64,000 nucleotides of DNA. Origin: GAS368 sp965227745. Lineage in GTDB: Bacteria; Verrucomicrobiota; Verrucomicrobiia; Opitutales; Opitutaceae. Made by a program: the position numbers and the translations under genes. This document shows, one piece after another, positions 8,932 through 16,197 of the stretch. The notes below the pieces were generated by a model that ran no database searches, was not told the origin of the DNA, and saw nothing but the letters and a program-made list of their open reading frames with translations. The DNA is taken from the NCBI GenBank assembly GCA_965227745.1, contig OZ245769.1, forward strand, positions 6,262,001 through 6,326,000, in the 5' to 3' direction. Positions within the stretch are counted from its first letter, which is position 1, and each line of letters starts with the position of its first letter.

Positions 8932-10964
8932 CACCCCATCCACGCGGCGATGCGATCAATGATCTTATCCTTGGTCGGGCGGAACGCCTGCTCCAGCTCA
9001 GGCGCGAAGGGTACGGGGAGGTCGAGGGAGGCGATGCGCAGCGGGGCGGCTTTGAGTGCGGCGAAGTGCGATTCCGTGAGACGCGAGACCAGTTCCGCGC
9101 CGAAGCCGTGGGTGCGGCGGCCCTCGTGCAGCACGATGAGGCGGCCGGTGCGCGCGAGGGAGGCCTCGATGGCGTCGAGCTTGAGCGGCGAGAGCGCGCG
9201 GAGGTCGAAGAGATCGAAATTCACCTCGTACTCGCTCGCGAAATAATCGGCGGCCTCCTCGGCGAGGTGGACCATTTCACCGTAGGTGACCCATGTCGCA
9301 AAGTCGCCCTTACGCAATTGGCGAGGCGTCCACACCTCGCGGTAGTTCGGGTCGAAAGCGACCGGCGCGCGGCCGCGGCGATAAAGCCCCTTGTGCTCGA
9401 AGAGGACGACGGGGTTGTTGTCCTCGTAGGCAGCGAGATGGGCGTTAAAGGCGTCCTGCGGCGTGCTCGGGTAGAGGGCCTTGAGGCCGGGCATCGCGAG
9501 GAGAAACGAGTCGAGCTCCTGCGAATGGAAGGAACCGAACGTCAGGCCGCCGCCGGTGGGCAGGCGCAGCACGAGCGGCACCTGCGCGCCGGAGCGGAAG
9601 TGGTACGTCGCAGCGTTAAGCGTGATCTGCGTCGCGGCCTCGGTGACGAAATCGGAAAATTGAAATTCCTCGATGGGACGATGGCCATTGAGTGCCATGC
9701 CGACGGCCCAGCCCGTGCAACCGCTCTCGGCGAGAGGCGTATTGAACACGCGCGGGCGGCCAAACTCCGCAAGTAGCCCCTCGGTGACTTTAAATGCGCC
9801 GCCATAGACACCGATGTCCTGCCCCAGCACGACCGACTCGGGGCGCTCGGTGAGGATTTTTTTTAACGCGCGATTGATCGCCTGCGCAAAGGTTACGTTC
9901 TCGGGCTTCGCGGGTTCGGCGGTCCAAGCGATGGGCGCGGACTCCGGCGCGAAGAGATCGGCCTCCATGCCGGTGGCCTCGGGGCGCGGCGTGGCGAGGG
10001 AGATCTGCACGCAGGCCTCCAAAAACGTCGTGAGTTCGGCGTCGATGGCGTTGACGCGTTCCGCACCGAGCGTGCCGACGAGTTGCGCGTGCAGTTTGGG
10101 GAGCACATCGCGCGAGAAAAAGTCGTCGCTCTCGCCGGGCTTCAGGTAGTCGCAGGTATCGTAGGCGGCGTGGCCGCGCAGACGCAGCGTGTGGGCCTCG
10201 ATGAGCATGGGCCGCGAGGTGGCGCGGACCTTGGCGAGGGCGTCGGACAGCGTGCGCGACGTGGTGGCGACGTCCGCCGTGGTGTCGAGCGAGAAGCCCT
10301 CGATGCCGTACCCCGCGGCGCGGTGCCAGAGCTCGACGTCGCCGTGAAATTGTTCGGCGACCGGGGTGGAGTAGGCGTAGCGATTATTCTCGATGATGAA
10401 AAGGATCGGCAGCGAGAGGAGCGAGGCGAGATTGAGCGTTTCGTGGATGTCGCCCGTGCTGGAGCCACCGTCGCCGAAGATCGCGATACCGACGGCGGGC
10501 CGACCGAAGCGGCGCTGCGAATCCGTCGCGCCGGCGACATTCGACAACATGGAGCCGAGATGGCTGATCATCGGCAGTGAGCGCGCCACCGGATCGCCGT
10601 GGTGGATATTGCCCTCGCGAGCCTTGGTGGGGCTGCCGGCATTGGCGAAGTACTGGTTGAGGTGGTCACAGAGGTGTCCGCTCCAGACGATGTGCCCGCC
10701 GAAGTCGCGATGGGTGAACGAAATGACGTCGTGTTCCTTTTGCGCGAGGAGGGCGAGAGGCACGGCGAGGCCTTCGTTGCCCTGGCCACCGGTGACGGTG
10801 CCGCGGATCAGGCCCTGGCGGAAGAGATCGAGGATGCGGTTGTCGGCACTACGCGCGAGTTGCATCCAAGCGTAGATGCGGAGGAGGGCGGCGGAGGGAT
10901 TTTTCTCGAGCTCGTCGGCGCCGAGGGAGCGCGCGAGGAGGGCGGGAGGTGTAGGAAAAGACAT
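8931..10964 (-). CDS. Fused alpha/beta E1 component of a 2-oxoacid dehydrogenase
   Basis: 677 residues. Residues 1-330 match the E1-alpha fold, with the thiamine diphosphate motif starting IFGDGGSSTGDIHETLNLAS and ending ENN. Residues 345-677 match E1-beta (QAINRALKKILTERPESVVL, GQDIGVYGGAFKVTEGL, RVFNTPLAESG, ALYPSTPQDAFN and a C-terminal transketolase-like domain with VLHEGRRTHGFGAEL). Alpha and beta are usually separate genes, but fused forms are known and annotated as branched-chain or pyruvate-type E1. Substrate cannot be told from sequence here. No dedicated E2 adjoins it; the only E2 and E3 in the window belong to the sucAB-lpd cluster. Confidence 0.88.
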   Translation of the reverse strand: MSFPTPPALLARSLGADELEKNPSAALLRIYAWMQLARSADNRILDLFRQGLIRGTVTGGQGNEGLAVPLALLAQKEHDVISFTHRDFGGHIVWSGHLCDHLNQYFANAGSPTKAREGNIHHGDPVARSLPMISHLGSMLSNVAGATDSQRRFGRPAVGIAIFGDGGSSTGDIHETLNLASLLSLPILFIIENNRYAYSTPVAEQFHGDVELWHRAAGYGIEGFSLDTTADVATTSRTLSDALAKVRATSRPMLIEAHTLRLRGHAAYDTCDYLKPGESDDFFSRDVLPKLHAQLVGTLGAERVNAIDAELTTFLEACVQISLATPRPEATGMEADLFAPESAPIAWTAEPAKPENVTFAQAINRALKKILTERPESVVLGQDIGVYGGAFKVTEGLLAEFGRPRVFNTPLAESGCTGWAVGMALNGHRPIEEFQFSDFVTEAATQITLNAATYHFRSGAQVPLVLRLPTGGGLTFGSFHSQELDSFLLAMPGLKALYPSTPQDAFNAHLAAYEDNNPVVLFEHKGLYRRGRAPVAFDPNYREVWTPRQLRKGDFATWVTYGEMVHLAEEAADYFASEYEVNFDLFDLRALSPLKLDAIEASLARTGRLIVLHEGRRTHGFGAELVSRLTESHFAALKAAPLRIASLDLPVPFAPELEQAFRPTKDKIIDRIAAWMG

Positions 10965-11036
10965 GAACTTTGGGCCGCAACGTGAAGGCGCATAGCGTCG
11001 CGGGCAAGCGAGAGATTTGATTCAAAGTCCGGGCAC

Positions 11037-11066
11037 GAAAAAGGCGGGCATCGAAATGCCCGCCTG
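11037..11066 (-). terminator. Rho-independent terminator after mhqD
   Basis: Read on the minus strand, GGCGGGCATTTCGATGCCCGCC is followed by TTTTTCG. It lies 38 bases beyond the mhqD stop and closes the mhq cluster before the E1 gene. Confidence 0.85.
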
Positions 11067-11103
11067 GTCCCTCTGGTGGAGGGTTGGTTGACGCTACTGC
11101 CGG

Positions 11104-11721
11104 TTACTTTTTCGCGACGAGCCAGCTCTGTGCTGTGGTGATATCGGCAGAGGTGAGCTGGTGGCTCGCGGGGAGGAGCTTCACGGTGGTCTTGGCCCCG
11201 CCGGCTTCCAGCAGCGCGGCGAGGCGCGGCGGGTGGTCGAGCGGGACGATGGGATCGGCCTCACCGTTGAGGAGCAGCGCGCGCTTCCCCGCGAGCGAGC
11301 CGGCCCGTGCCGGCTGATCGAGGACGACCATCGGGCGCAGCATGATCGCCGCGCCGAGTGACTCCGGCCGAAGCAGGAGCAACGTGGCCGCGACATTCGC
11401 ACCGTTGGAGAACCCCACCGCGGTGAGGCGAGCGGGATCGAGGGCGTACTGCTTGGTGGCGACCGCGAGCCAGTCGGCGAGGGCGTTGGTGCGTCGCGTG
11501 ATCTCGGCGGGATCGAAAACCCCCTCGGCGAGGCGTGCGAAGAAGCGGCGGGCACCGCCCTCGCTCACGTCGCCGCGCGGGCTGAGCAGCGCGGAGCCGG
11601 GAGAGAGGGTGTGGCCGAGACGCAGTAAGTCGCGCTCGTCGCCGCCCGTGCCGTGCAGGAGGAGGAGCGGCGGGGCGGAGGGATCGGTGCCGGGTTCGAA
11701 GATATGATGATAGGTGCTCAT
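11104..11721 (-). CDS. mhqD: MhqD-type alpha/beta hydrolase (carboxylesterase/phospholipase family)
   Basis: 205 residues. Oxyanion-hole segment LLLLHGTGGDERDL (19-32), nucleophile elbow GFSNGAN with Ser105, acid Asp156 in NGEADPIVP and His187 in LPASHQLT complete a Ser-Asp-His triad. The family includes B. subtilis MhqD, which is induced by quinones. The immediate upstream genes are a ring-cleaving dioxygenase of the MhqO type and a MarR regulator, the same three functions found in the MhqR regulon. Substrate is unknown for the family. The gap to mhqO is 12 bases, so they are co-transcribed. Confidence 0.85.
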   Translation of the reverse strand: MSTYHHIFEPGTDPSAPPLLLLHGTGGDERDLLRLGHTLSPGSALLSPRGDVSEGGARRFFARLAEGVFDPAEITRRTNALADWLAVATKQYALDPARLTAVGFSNGANVAATLLLLRPESLGAAIMLRPMVVLDQPARAGSLAGKRALLLNGEADPIVPLDHPPRLAALLEAGGAKTTVKLLPASHQLTSADITTAQSWLVAKK

Positions 11722-11733
11722 GGTAGTATTTAG

Positions 11734-12714
11734 TTAGTTGAGCTTCGGGAGCGTGGCTTCGATTTGGGCGCGGCTGGACTCGTACTGCGCGGGCAGCTTG
11801 AGGGACTCGCCGAGCGTGGCAACGGGCTCGTCCACGGCGAAGCCTGGATTGTTGGTGGCGATTTCGAACAGCACGCCCTCGGGCTCGCGGTAGTAGATCG
11901 AGTGGAAATAATTCCGATCCATCACCGGGCTCACGTGGTAGCCCTGCTCGAGGAGCGTTGTGCGGGCATGGGCTTGGGCGGCGTCATCCGGCGTCTGAAA
12001 CGCGAGATGGTGCACCGTGCCTGCGCCTTGCAAGCCGCGTGGCAGCGAGGAGTCGACGAGGAGGTCGACATAGGTGCCCGGCCCGCCTGCGCCAGCGGCG
12101 GCGAAGCGGATGCGGCCCGCCTCGGCACGGGTTTGGCGGTAGCCCATCGTGCCGGTGAGCAGTGACTGCGTGCGCGCCGCATCGATCACGGCGATGGTGA
12201 CGCCATGGAAGCCGCGGATGGCGTGCGACGCGGGGATCTCCGCGTGCGGCCAGATCGCGCGAGTGTCGGACTCCGCCGTCGCAACGAGTTCAAGAATGAG
12301 CCCATCGGGATCGGTGAAGGTGAGCACCTCGTCGCCGAAGCGCGCGGTCTGCGTGGGCGTGACGCCGTGCGTGAGCAGGCGCGCTTCCCAGAAGCGCAGC
12401 GAGCCGGCGGCGACGGAGAAGGCCGTGGCATAGACCTGCCCGTTACCCGGACGGCCGCGACGGATTCCGGCCCACGGGAAGAACGTGAGGATCGAGCCGG
12501 GAGTGCCGACGGAGTCGCCGTAGTAGAGGTGGTAGGTGGAGGGATCGTCGAAGTTGACGGTCTTCTTCACCAAGCGGAGACCGAGGACGCGCGTGTAGAA
12601 ATCGACATTGCGCTTCGGGTCGCCCGCGATGGCGGTGACGTGATGGATGCCGGGCAGGTTGAGAGCCGAGGCAACATTGGTCGTGGTGGTGGTGGCTGTC
12701 GTGTTCGTGTTCAT
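11734..12714 (-). CDS. mhqO: MhqO-type ring-cleaving dioxygenase (VOC/glyoxalase fold)
   Basis: 326 residues with two VOC repeats. The first begins LPGIHHVTAIAGDPKRNVDF and includes YTRVLGLRLVKKTVNFDDPS and YHLYYGDSVGTPGSILTFF. The second begins RGFHGVTIAVIDAARTQSLL and ends with EPEGVLFEIATNNPG. Metal ligands are probably the first His of each repeat and the final Glu. This family is annotated as hydroquinone-specific extradiol-type dioxygenase in B. subtilis. A Thr-rich leader of about 15 residues precedes the first domain. A copy of the proposed MhqR operator lies just upstream at 12730-12745. Confidence 0.9.
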   Translation of the reverse strand: MNTNTTATTTTTNVASALNLPGIHHVTAIAGDPKRNVDFYTRVLGLRLVKKTVNFDDPSTYHLYYGDSVGTPGSILTFFPWAGIRRGRPGNGQVYATAFSVAAGSLRFWEARLLTHGVTPTQTARFGDEVLTFTDPDGLILELVATAESDTRAIWPHAEIPASHAIRGFHGVTIAVIDAARTQSLLTGTMGYRQTRAEAGRIRFAAAGAGGPGTYVDLLVDSSLPRGLQGAGTVHHLAFQTPDDAAQAHARTTLLEQGYHVSPVMDRNYFHSIYYREPEGVLFEIATNNPGFAVDEPVATLGESLKLPAQYESSRAQIEATLPKLN

Positions 12715-12729
12715 AAAAAGAGATGATTT

Positions 12730-12745
12730 GATATTGAAGTAATTA
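12730..12745. promoter_or_regulatory. Candidate MhqR operator upstream of mhqO
   Basis: GATATTGAAGTAATTA lies 16 bases upstream of the mhqO start. It matches GATATCAAAGTAATTA upstream of mhqR at 14 of 16 positions. The 12715-12810 gap between mhqR and mhqO is otherwise without features. Confidence 0.5.
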
Positions 12746-12810
12746 GGTTCGGAAAGTTGCTGGATGAAGAAGATCGTGGAGACGAGAAGAGCGACGAAGA
12801 GAGGGCCAAC

Positions 12811-13275
12811 TCAGGTCGACTGAGCGGGACCCGGCCCGAGGCCGAGTTTCTTACACAGCTTGGCCAGCGTGGCCTGCTCGGCGGCGGTGAGGGCGGAAAA
12901 TTCGTGGGTGAGACTGACGGCCACCTGAGGGAAAAGGGCGGAGATGAACTTGCGGCCCTTGGCCGTGAGGGCGACGCAGATGCGCCGGCGATCCTGGGCA
13001 TCGCGTTCGCGGACGACGAGGCCGTCGCGCTCGAGGTTATCGACGACGAGAGTGAGGTTGCCGCCACTCTTGAGGAGCTTGGTGGCGAGCTCGGTTTGAA
13101 AGAGCGGACCCCGGTGCAGCAAGGCCTCGAGTGCTGCGAACTGGGTGATCGTCATCCCCTCCGGCAACACGCGGTGGGCTCGCTGCGTGACCGACTCCGA
13201 GGCCCGCATGAGCTTGATGTAGGCGGCGAGCGCAAGCGCCGAAGCGGGGGAGAGAGTGGTGGTTTGGGCGTTCAT
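12811..13275 (-). CDS. mhqR: MarR-family regulator of the mhq cluster
   Basis: 154 residues with a central winged helix: MTITQFAALEALLHRGPLFQ, ELATKLLKSGGNLTLVVDNL and the wing RDGLVVRERDAQDRRRICVA. This is the standard MarR layout with flanking dimerisation helices. The segment LLKSGGNLTLVVDNLERDGL is close to the MhqR group. It is the first gene of the cluster with mhqO and mhqD. In B. subtilis, MhqR is a repressor relieved by quinones; the same role is inferred here. A shared motif lies upstream of this gene and of mhqO, which suggests autoregulation. Confidence 0.85.
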   Translation of the reverse strand: MNAQTTTLSPASALALAAYIKLMRASESVTQRAHRVLPEGMTITQFAALEALLHRGPLFQTELATKLLKSGGNLTLVVDNLERDGLVVRERDAQDRRRICVALTAKGRKFISALFPQVAVSLTHEFSALTAAEQATLAKLCKKLGLGPGPAQST

Positions 13276-13298
13276 GACGAGCGGTGATGGAATGATTC

Positions 13299-13314
13299 GA
13301 TATCAAAGTAATTA
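13299..13314. promoter_or_regulatory. Candidate MhqR operator upstream of mhqR
   Basis: GATATCAAAGTAATTA lies 24 bases upstream of the mhqR start. It forms part of an imperfect inverted repeat when read with the following ATTGCTTCGATGTC: ATCAAAG at 13302-13308 faces CTTCGAT at 13318-13324, with one mismatch. Confidence 0.5.
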
Positions 13315-13438
13315 TTGCTTCGATGTCAAATGATTTGTGGTGAGGTCAGGGTGGGTCATGCGTAAGTGGCCTTTGGAGTGGGTGCTTACCCCATTGGAGA
13401 AACTTTTTGAACAGCTACACTACTGTTTCGGTTCTCTC

Positions 13439-13663
13439 ATGTCTTCCCCCAGCCTCACCTTACCCTTCGAGCCAGCCTTGGACGAGTTGACCCAGATGCA
13501 ATTACGAGTCGCCCGTCGGGCGGACGAAATCGCGACTCAAAGTGACCGGGCCACGCCGCTCAATATCCATTGCTGGCTTCTCGCCGAGGCCGAGCTTTGG
13601 CGCATGATCGATTCGATGGAGAAATTTCACCCCGAAGCGGTGCCGTTTCGGCGGGCTTCGTGA
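13439..13663 (+). CDS. Small hypothetical protein, DUF2934-like
   Basis: 74 residues starting MSSPSLTLPFEPALDEL. The pattern of an Ala/Arg-rich helix (LRVARRADEIA), then a short spacer and HCWLLAEAELW, resembles the tryptophan and AE core of DUF2934 proteins. Similarity is weak. I chose the ATG at 13439 because the residues encoded upstream (13337-13438) look non-coding and overlap the mhqR control region. It is divergent from mhqR. Confidence 0.5.
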   Translation: MSSPSLTLPFEPALDELTQMQLRVARRADEIATQSDRATPLNIHCWLLAEAELWRMIDSMEKFHPEAVPFRRAS

Positions 13664-13677
13664 GGGGGCGCGAGGCA

Positions 13678-13755
13678 GGGCGGCTTAGGCTTAAGCCGCC
13701 GCCTCAATGCGTGCGAGTTTCCTGAACAGCGCGTTGAGGTTAACGCGCCCTACCT
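13678..13755. repeat. 78-bp two-hairpin repeat, copy 2
   Basis: Same length and order as 4975-5052: left stem GGCGGCTTAGGCTTAAGCCG, right stem GCGCGTTGA/TTAACGCGC. Between the copies the stems are conserved while the middle 20 bases vary. It sits between convergent genes and its right end abuts the rpiB stop. Confidence 0.88.
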
Positions 13756-14199
13756 TCAAACCGGATCGATCTTGGCGATGCGCGCGATGTGGCGGCCGCC
13801 TTCGAATTCCGTGGCGAGCCACACTTTGACGATATGCAGGGCCTCGGCCTCAGTCACAGTACGCTGGCCGATGGAGAGGCAGTTGCCGTCGTTGTGGGAG
13901 CGATTCCAGATGGCGAGTTGCTCATTCCAGCAGAGGCCGCAGCGGACGCCCCGGACGCGGTTGGCGACGATGGCCTCGCCGTTGCCGGAGCCGCCGAGCA
14001 CGATACCGCGCTGGTACTCCCCGCGGGCGACGGCCTCGGCGGTGGGGCGGATAAAGTCAGGGTAGTCGCAGCTCGCGTCGGAGTAGGTGCCGAAATCGCG
14101 CACCGTGTGCCCCTCCGCGAGGAGCATGGCCTTGATGGCTTCCTTATAGGAAAAGCCGGCGTGATCGGAACCGATGGCGATGGAGAAGAGCTGGGGCAT
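13756..14199 (-). CDS. rpiB: Ribose-5-phosphate isomerase B (actinobacterial-type active site)
   Basis: 147 residues, full RpiB/LacAB length. It has GSDHAGFSYKEAIKAMLLAE at the N-terminus, the anion-hole segment GIVLGGSGNGEAIVANRVRG and SHNDGNCLSIGQRTV. Most bacterial RpiB enzymes use a catalytic Cys in a GTG-like loop. Here the position carries GGSGNGE with Glu75, which is the M. tuberculosis type. The reaction interconverts ribose-5-phosphate and ribulose-5-phosphate in the pentose phosphate pathway. It stands alone, between a repeat and a divergent lipoprotein gene. Confidence 0.92.
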   Translation of the reverse strand: MPQLFSIAIGSDHAGFSYKEAIKAMLLAEGHTVRDFGTYSDASCDYPDFIRPTAEAVARGEYQRGIVLGGSGNGEAIVANRVRGVRCGLCWNEQLAIWNRSHNDGNCLSIGQRTVTEAEALHIVKVWLATEFEGGRHIARIAKIDPV

Positions 14200-14282
14200 G
14201 GTGCGCGGATTCGTGAAACAGTGGCGGTGTGAGGGGGTCCATATTCAAGGCGGCTCCTCCGCCAGCAAACCAAAAACCTGCC

Positions 14283-14705
14283 ATGAAAACCTTCTTCTCC
14301 ATCGCCGCGGCCAGCGTGCTGCTCCTGGCAGCCGGCTGCTCCACCGTCTCTTCCCGCATCGCCAAAAACGAAGCGGACTTTGCCCAATGGCCTGCCGCGG
14401 TGCAGGAAAAAGTGCGCGCCGGGCAGGTGGAGGTGGGCTTCACGCAACAGCAGACGCAGGTCGCGCTGGGCGCGCCCTCGCGGACGTTTACACGGACCAC
14501 AGCCGACGGCACGACGGAGGTCTGGGTGTTTCCGGACGATCGTCCGCGCTTCAGCTTCGGGGTCGGCGTGGGCTCCTCACGAGGTGGGACCGGCGTCGGC
14601 CTCGGCATGGGCGTGAGTGATCGCGACTGGCGCGACGGCGAGAAGATGCGGGTGGTCTTCGACCGACAGGGCCGGGTGAGCGCGATCGAGACGGCGAAGC
14701 GGTGA
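14283..14705 (+). CDS. Small lipoprotein, paralogue of the gene at 15654
   Basis: 140 residues. The signal MKTFFSIAAASVLLLAAGCS has a lipobox with Cys19. The mature part has RIAKNEADFAQWPAAVQEKV, then VEVGFTQQQTQVALGAPSRT and DGTTEVWVF, a Gly/Ser-rich stretch (GVGVGSSRGGTGVGLGMGV) and a C-terminal VVFDRQGRVSAIE. The same blocks occur in the protein at 15654-16103. The order of an (I/V)GF...ALG.P motif and a closing strand resembles SmpA/BamE-like small lipoproteins, but I do not claim that family. The ATG at 14283 is chosen for the signal peptide; the frame is open from 14229. Confidence 0.8.
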   Translation: MKTFFSIAAASVLLLAAGCSTVSSRIAKNEADFAQWPAAVQEKVRAGQVEVGFTQQQTQVALGAPSRTFTRTTADGTTEVWVFPDDRPRFSFGVGVGSSRGGTGVGLGMGVSDRDWRDGEKMRVVFDRQGRVSAIETAKR

Positions 14706-14893
14706 GGCGATTTACACCCTAGCGGTGAAGGACGGTGGGCCACAAAAAACGCAAAGAGAGCGTCCGGCAGACTAAGATCGTGCGTGCGCCTATAGGCGCA
14801 TTCAGATTCTATCGGCCGGCGCGTTCTTCGTGTTTTTCGCGGCCACCCCTCACGGATATGTGCAGCGGAAGTGAGGGTGAGATTTGAAGCGGA

Positions 14894-15592
14894 CTACGAA
14901 TCGAGCGTGCGCAAAATGCCTGCCGTGTCCGTGAGATCGCGCACGAGCGCGTCGGGCTGATGGCGGGATAATTCCTCGACCGTGTGGCCACCGGTCGCGA
15001 CGGCCAGCACCTTTGCGCCGAAGGCGCGGGCGCAGGTGATGTCGTGCGCGGTATCGCCGATGATCCAGACCTGATCGGCGGTGAAATCGCAGGCCGTGTG
15101 TTCGCGGGCGCGGCGCAGCGCGTGCGGGCCGAGTTCGTTGCGAAGTTCGCTGTCGTCGCCAAAGGCGCCAAACGCGAAGTGGTCCCAGAGCCCGTGATGC
15201 GCGAGCTTGGCCAGCGCGCCGCGGCGGACATTGCCGGTGAGCAGCCCCTGCGCGAAGATCCCGGCTTCATTGGCCGCGGCGAGGATCGCGTGCACGCCGG
15301 GCAAGACGCGCGCACCGGGGTTGGCGAGTTCAACGGGCAGCACTTTGAGGTACGCATCGAGGTAGCGCGTAAAGTTGGCCTCACTTGCGGAAATCGAAAA
15401 CTTGTGGAATATTTGTCTTAGGATCCACCGGTCAGTGCGACCGGCGAAGTCGATGTCATCGAGCGAGCCTTCGAGATTGAAGATCTCGCGCAACGCGACC
15501 GTCAAGGCCCGCGCGCCCGCGCCGCCGGAGACGATCAGCGTGCCGTCGATATCCCAGAGCAGGATCGTCCGCTTCGATGAAACATTTCGCAT
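14894..15592 (-). CDS. HAD-family hydrolase (phosphoglycolate phosphatase-like)
   Basis: 232 residues. Motif I is LLWDIDGTLIVSGGAG, with nucleophile Asp and Asp two residues on. The helical cap covers about 20-95. Motif II is GLLTGNVRRGA, and motifs III/IV lie in DQVWIIGDTAHDITCARAFG. The layout is of subfamily I with a C1-type helical cap, as in Gph-type phosphatases. Substrate is not predictable. It sits between the two paralogous lipoprotein genes but on the opposite strand. Confidence 0.88.
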   Translation of the reverse strand: MRNVSSKRTILLWDIDGTLIVSGGAGARALTVALREIFNLEGSLDDIDFAGRTDRWILRQIFHKFSISASEANFTRYLDAYLKVLPVELANPGARVLPGVHAILAAANEAGIFAQGLLTGNVRRGALAKLAHHGLWDHFAFGAFGDDSELRNELGPHALRRAREHTACDFTADQVWIIGDTAHDITCARAFGAKVLAVATGGHTVEELSRHQPDALVRDLTDTAGILRTLDS

Positions 15593-15653
15593 GGCGCACG
15601 AGTCTCAAAACAACGACAGCAGACTCAATCTACAATCAGGAGAAACATTATTT

Positions 15654-16103
15654 ATGAAAACCAAACTGAGCATCAGGCTTCTCCTACCCCTGGCCGCGGC
15701 ATTGTCCGCGTTTGCGTTCACCGGCTGCTCGACGCCGGCGACGCGCATCAAGCAAGCTCCGGAGGTCTTCGCGAGCTACTCCCCGCAGCAGCAAGACCTC
15801 ATCAAGCAAGGCAAAATCGCCATCGGCTTCGACATGGAGGCCGTGCGGCTCGCGCTGGGCGATCCCGACCGCATCCGGAGCCGCACGACGAGTGACGGCA
15901 CCAGCGACGTCTGGAGCTACGTGACCTATGAGACCACCGAGGGCTATCCGCTGTATCGCGGGTGGTATCACCGGTACTACCGGTGGAACGATCCGATCTA
16001 CCCGTGGTACATGGGCTACGAATCGCGGCGGCCCCACGAGCACTTCCGCGTCGGCTTCGACCGCTCAGGCAAGGTCAATCTGATCGAGCAAGAGGCCGAG
16101 TAA
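15654..16103 (+). CDS. Small lipoprotein, paralogue of the gene at 14283
   Basis: 149 residues. Signal MKTKLSIRLLLPLAAALSAF ends in a lipobox FTGC with Cys25. The mature domain has IKQAPEVFASYSPQQQDLIK, then IAIGFDMEAVRLALGDPDRI and TSDGTSDVWSYVTYE. It then has a Tyr/Trp-rich stretch (YRGWYHRYYRWNDPIYPW) in place of the Gly-rich segment of its paralogue, and ends FDRSGKVNLIE. A start at 15591 (MAHESQNN) exists but lacks a signal peptide. Function unknown; probably outer-membrane anchored. Confidence 0.8.
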   Translation: MKTKLSIRLLLPLAAALSAFAFTGCSTPATRIKQAPEVFASYSPQQQDLIKQGKIAIGFDMEAVRLALGDPDRIRSRTTSDGTSDVWSYVTYETTEGYPLYRGWYHRYYRWNDPIYPWYMGYESRRPHEHFRVGFDRSGKVNLIEQEAE

Positions 16104-16197
16104 AAATAGAGTCATTTGCATCCGGCACCGGGAGTTAGGGGATTTTCCGCCCCGGTGCCGCTTGCTTTGCCGAGAGGTGGCTGTTTGCCTTCGGCGT

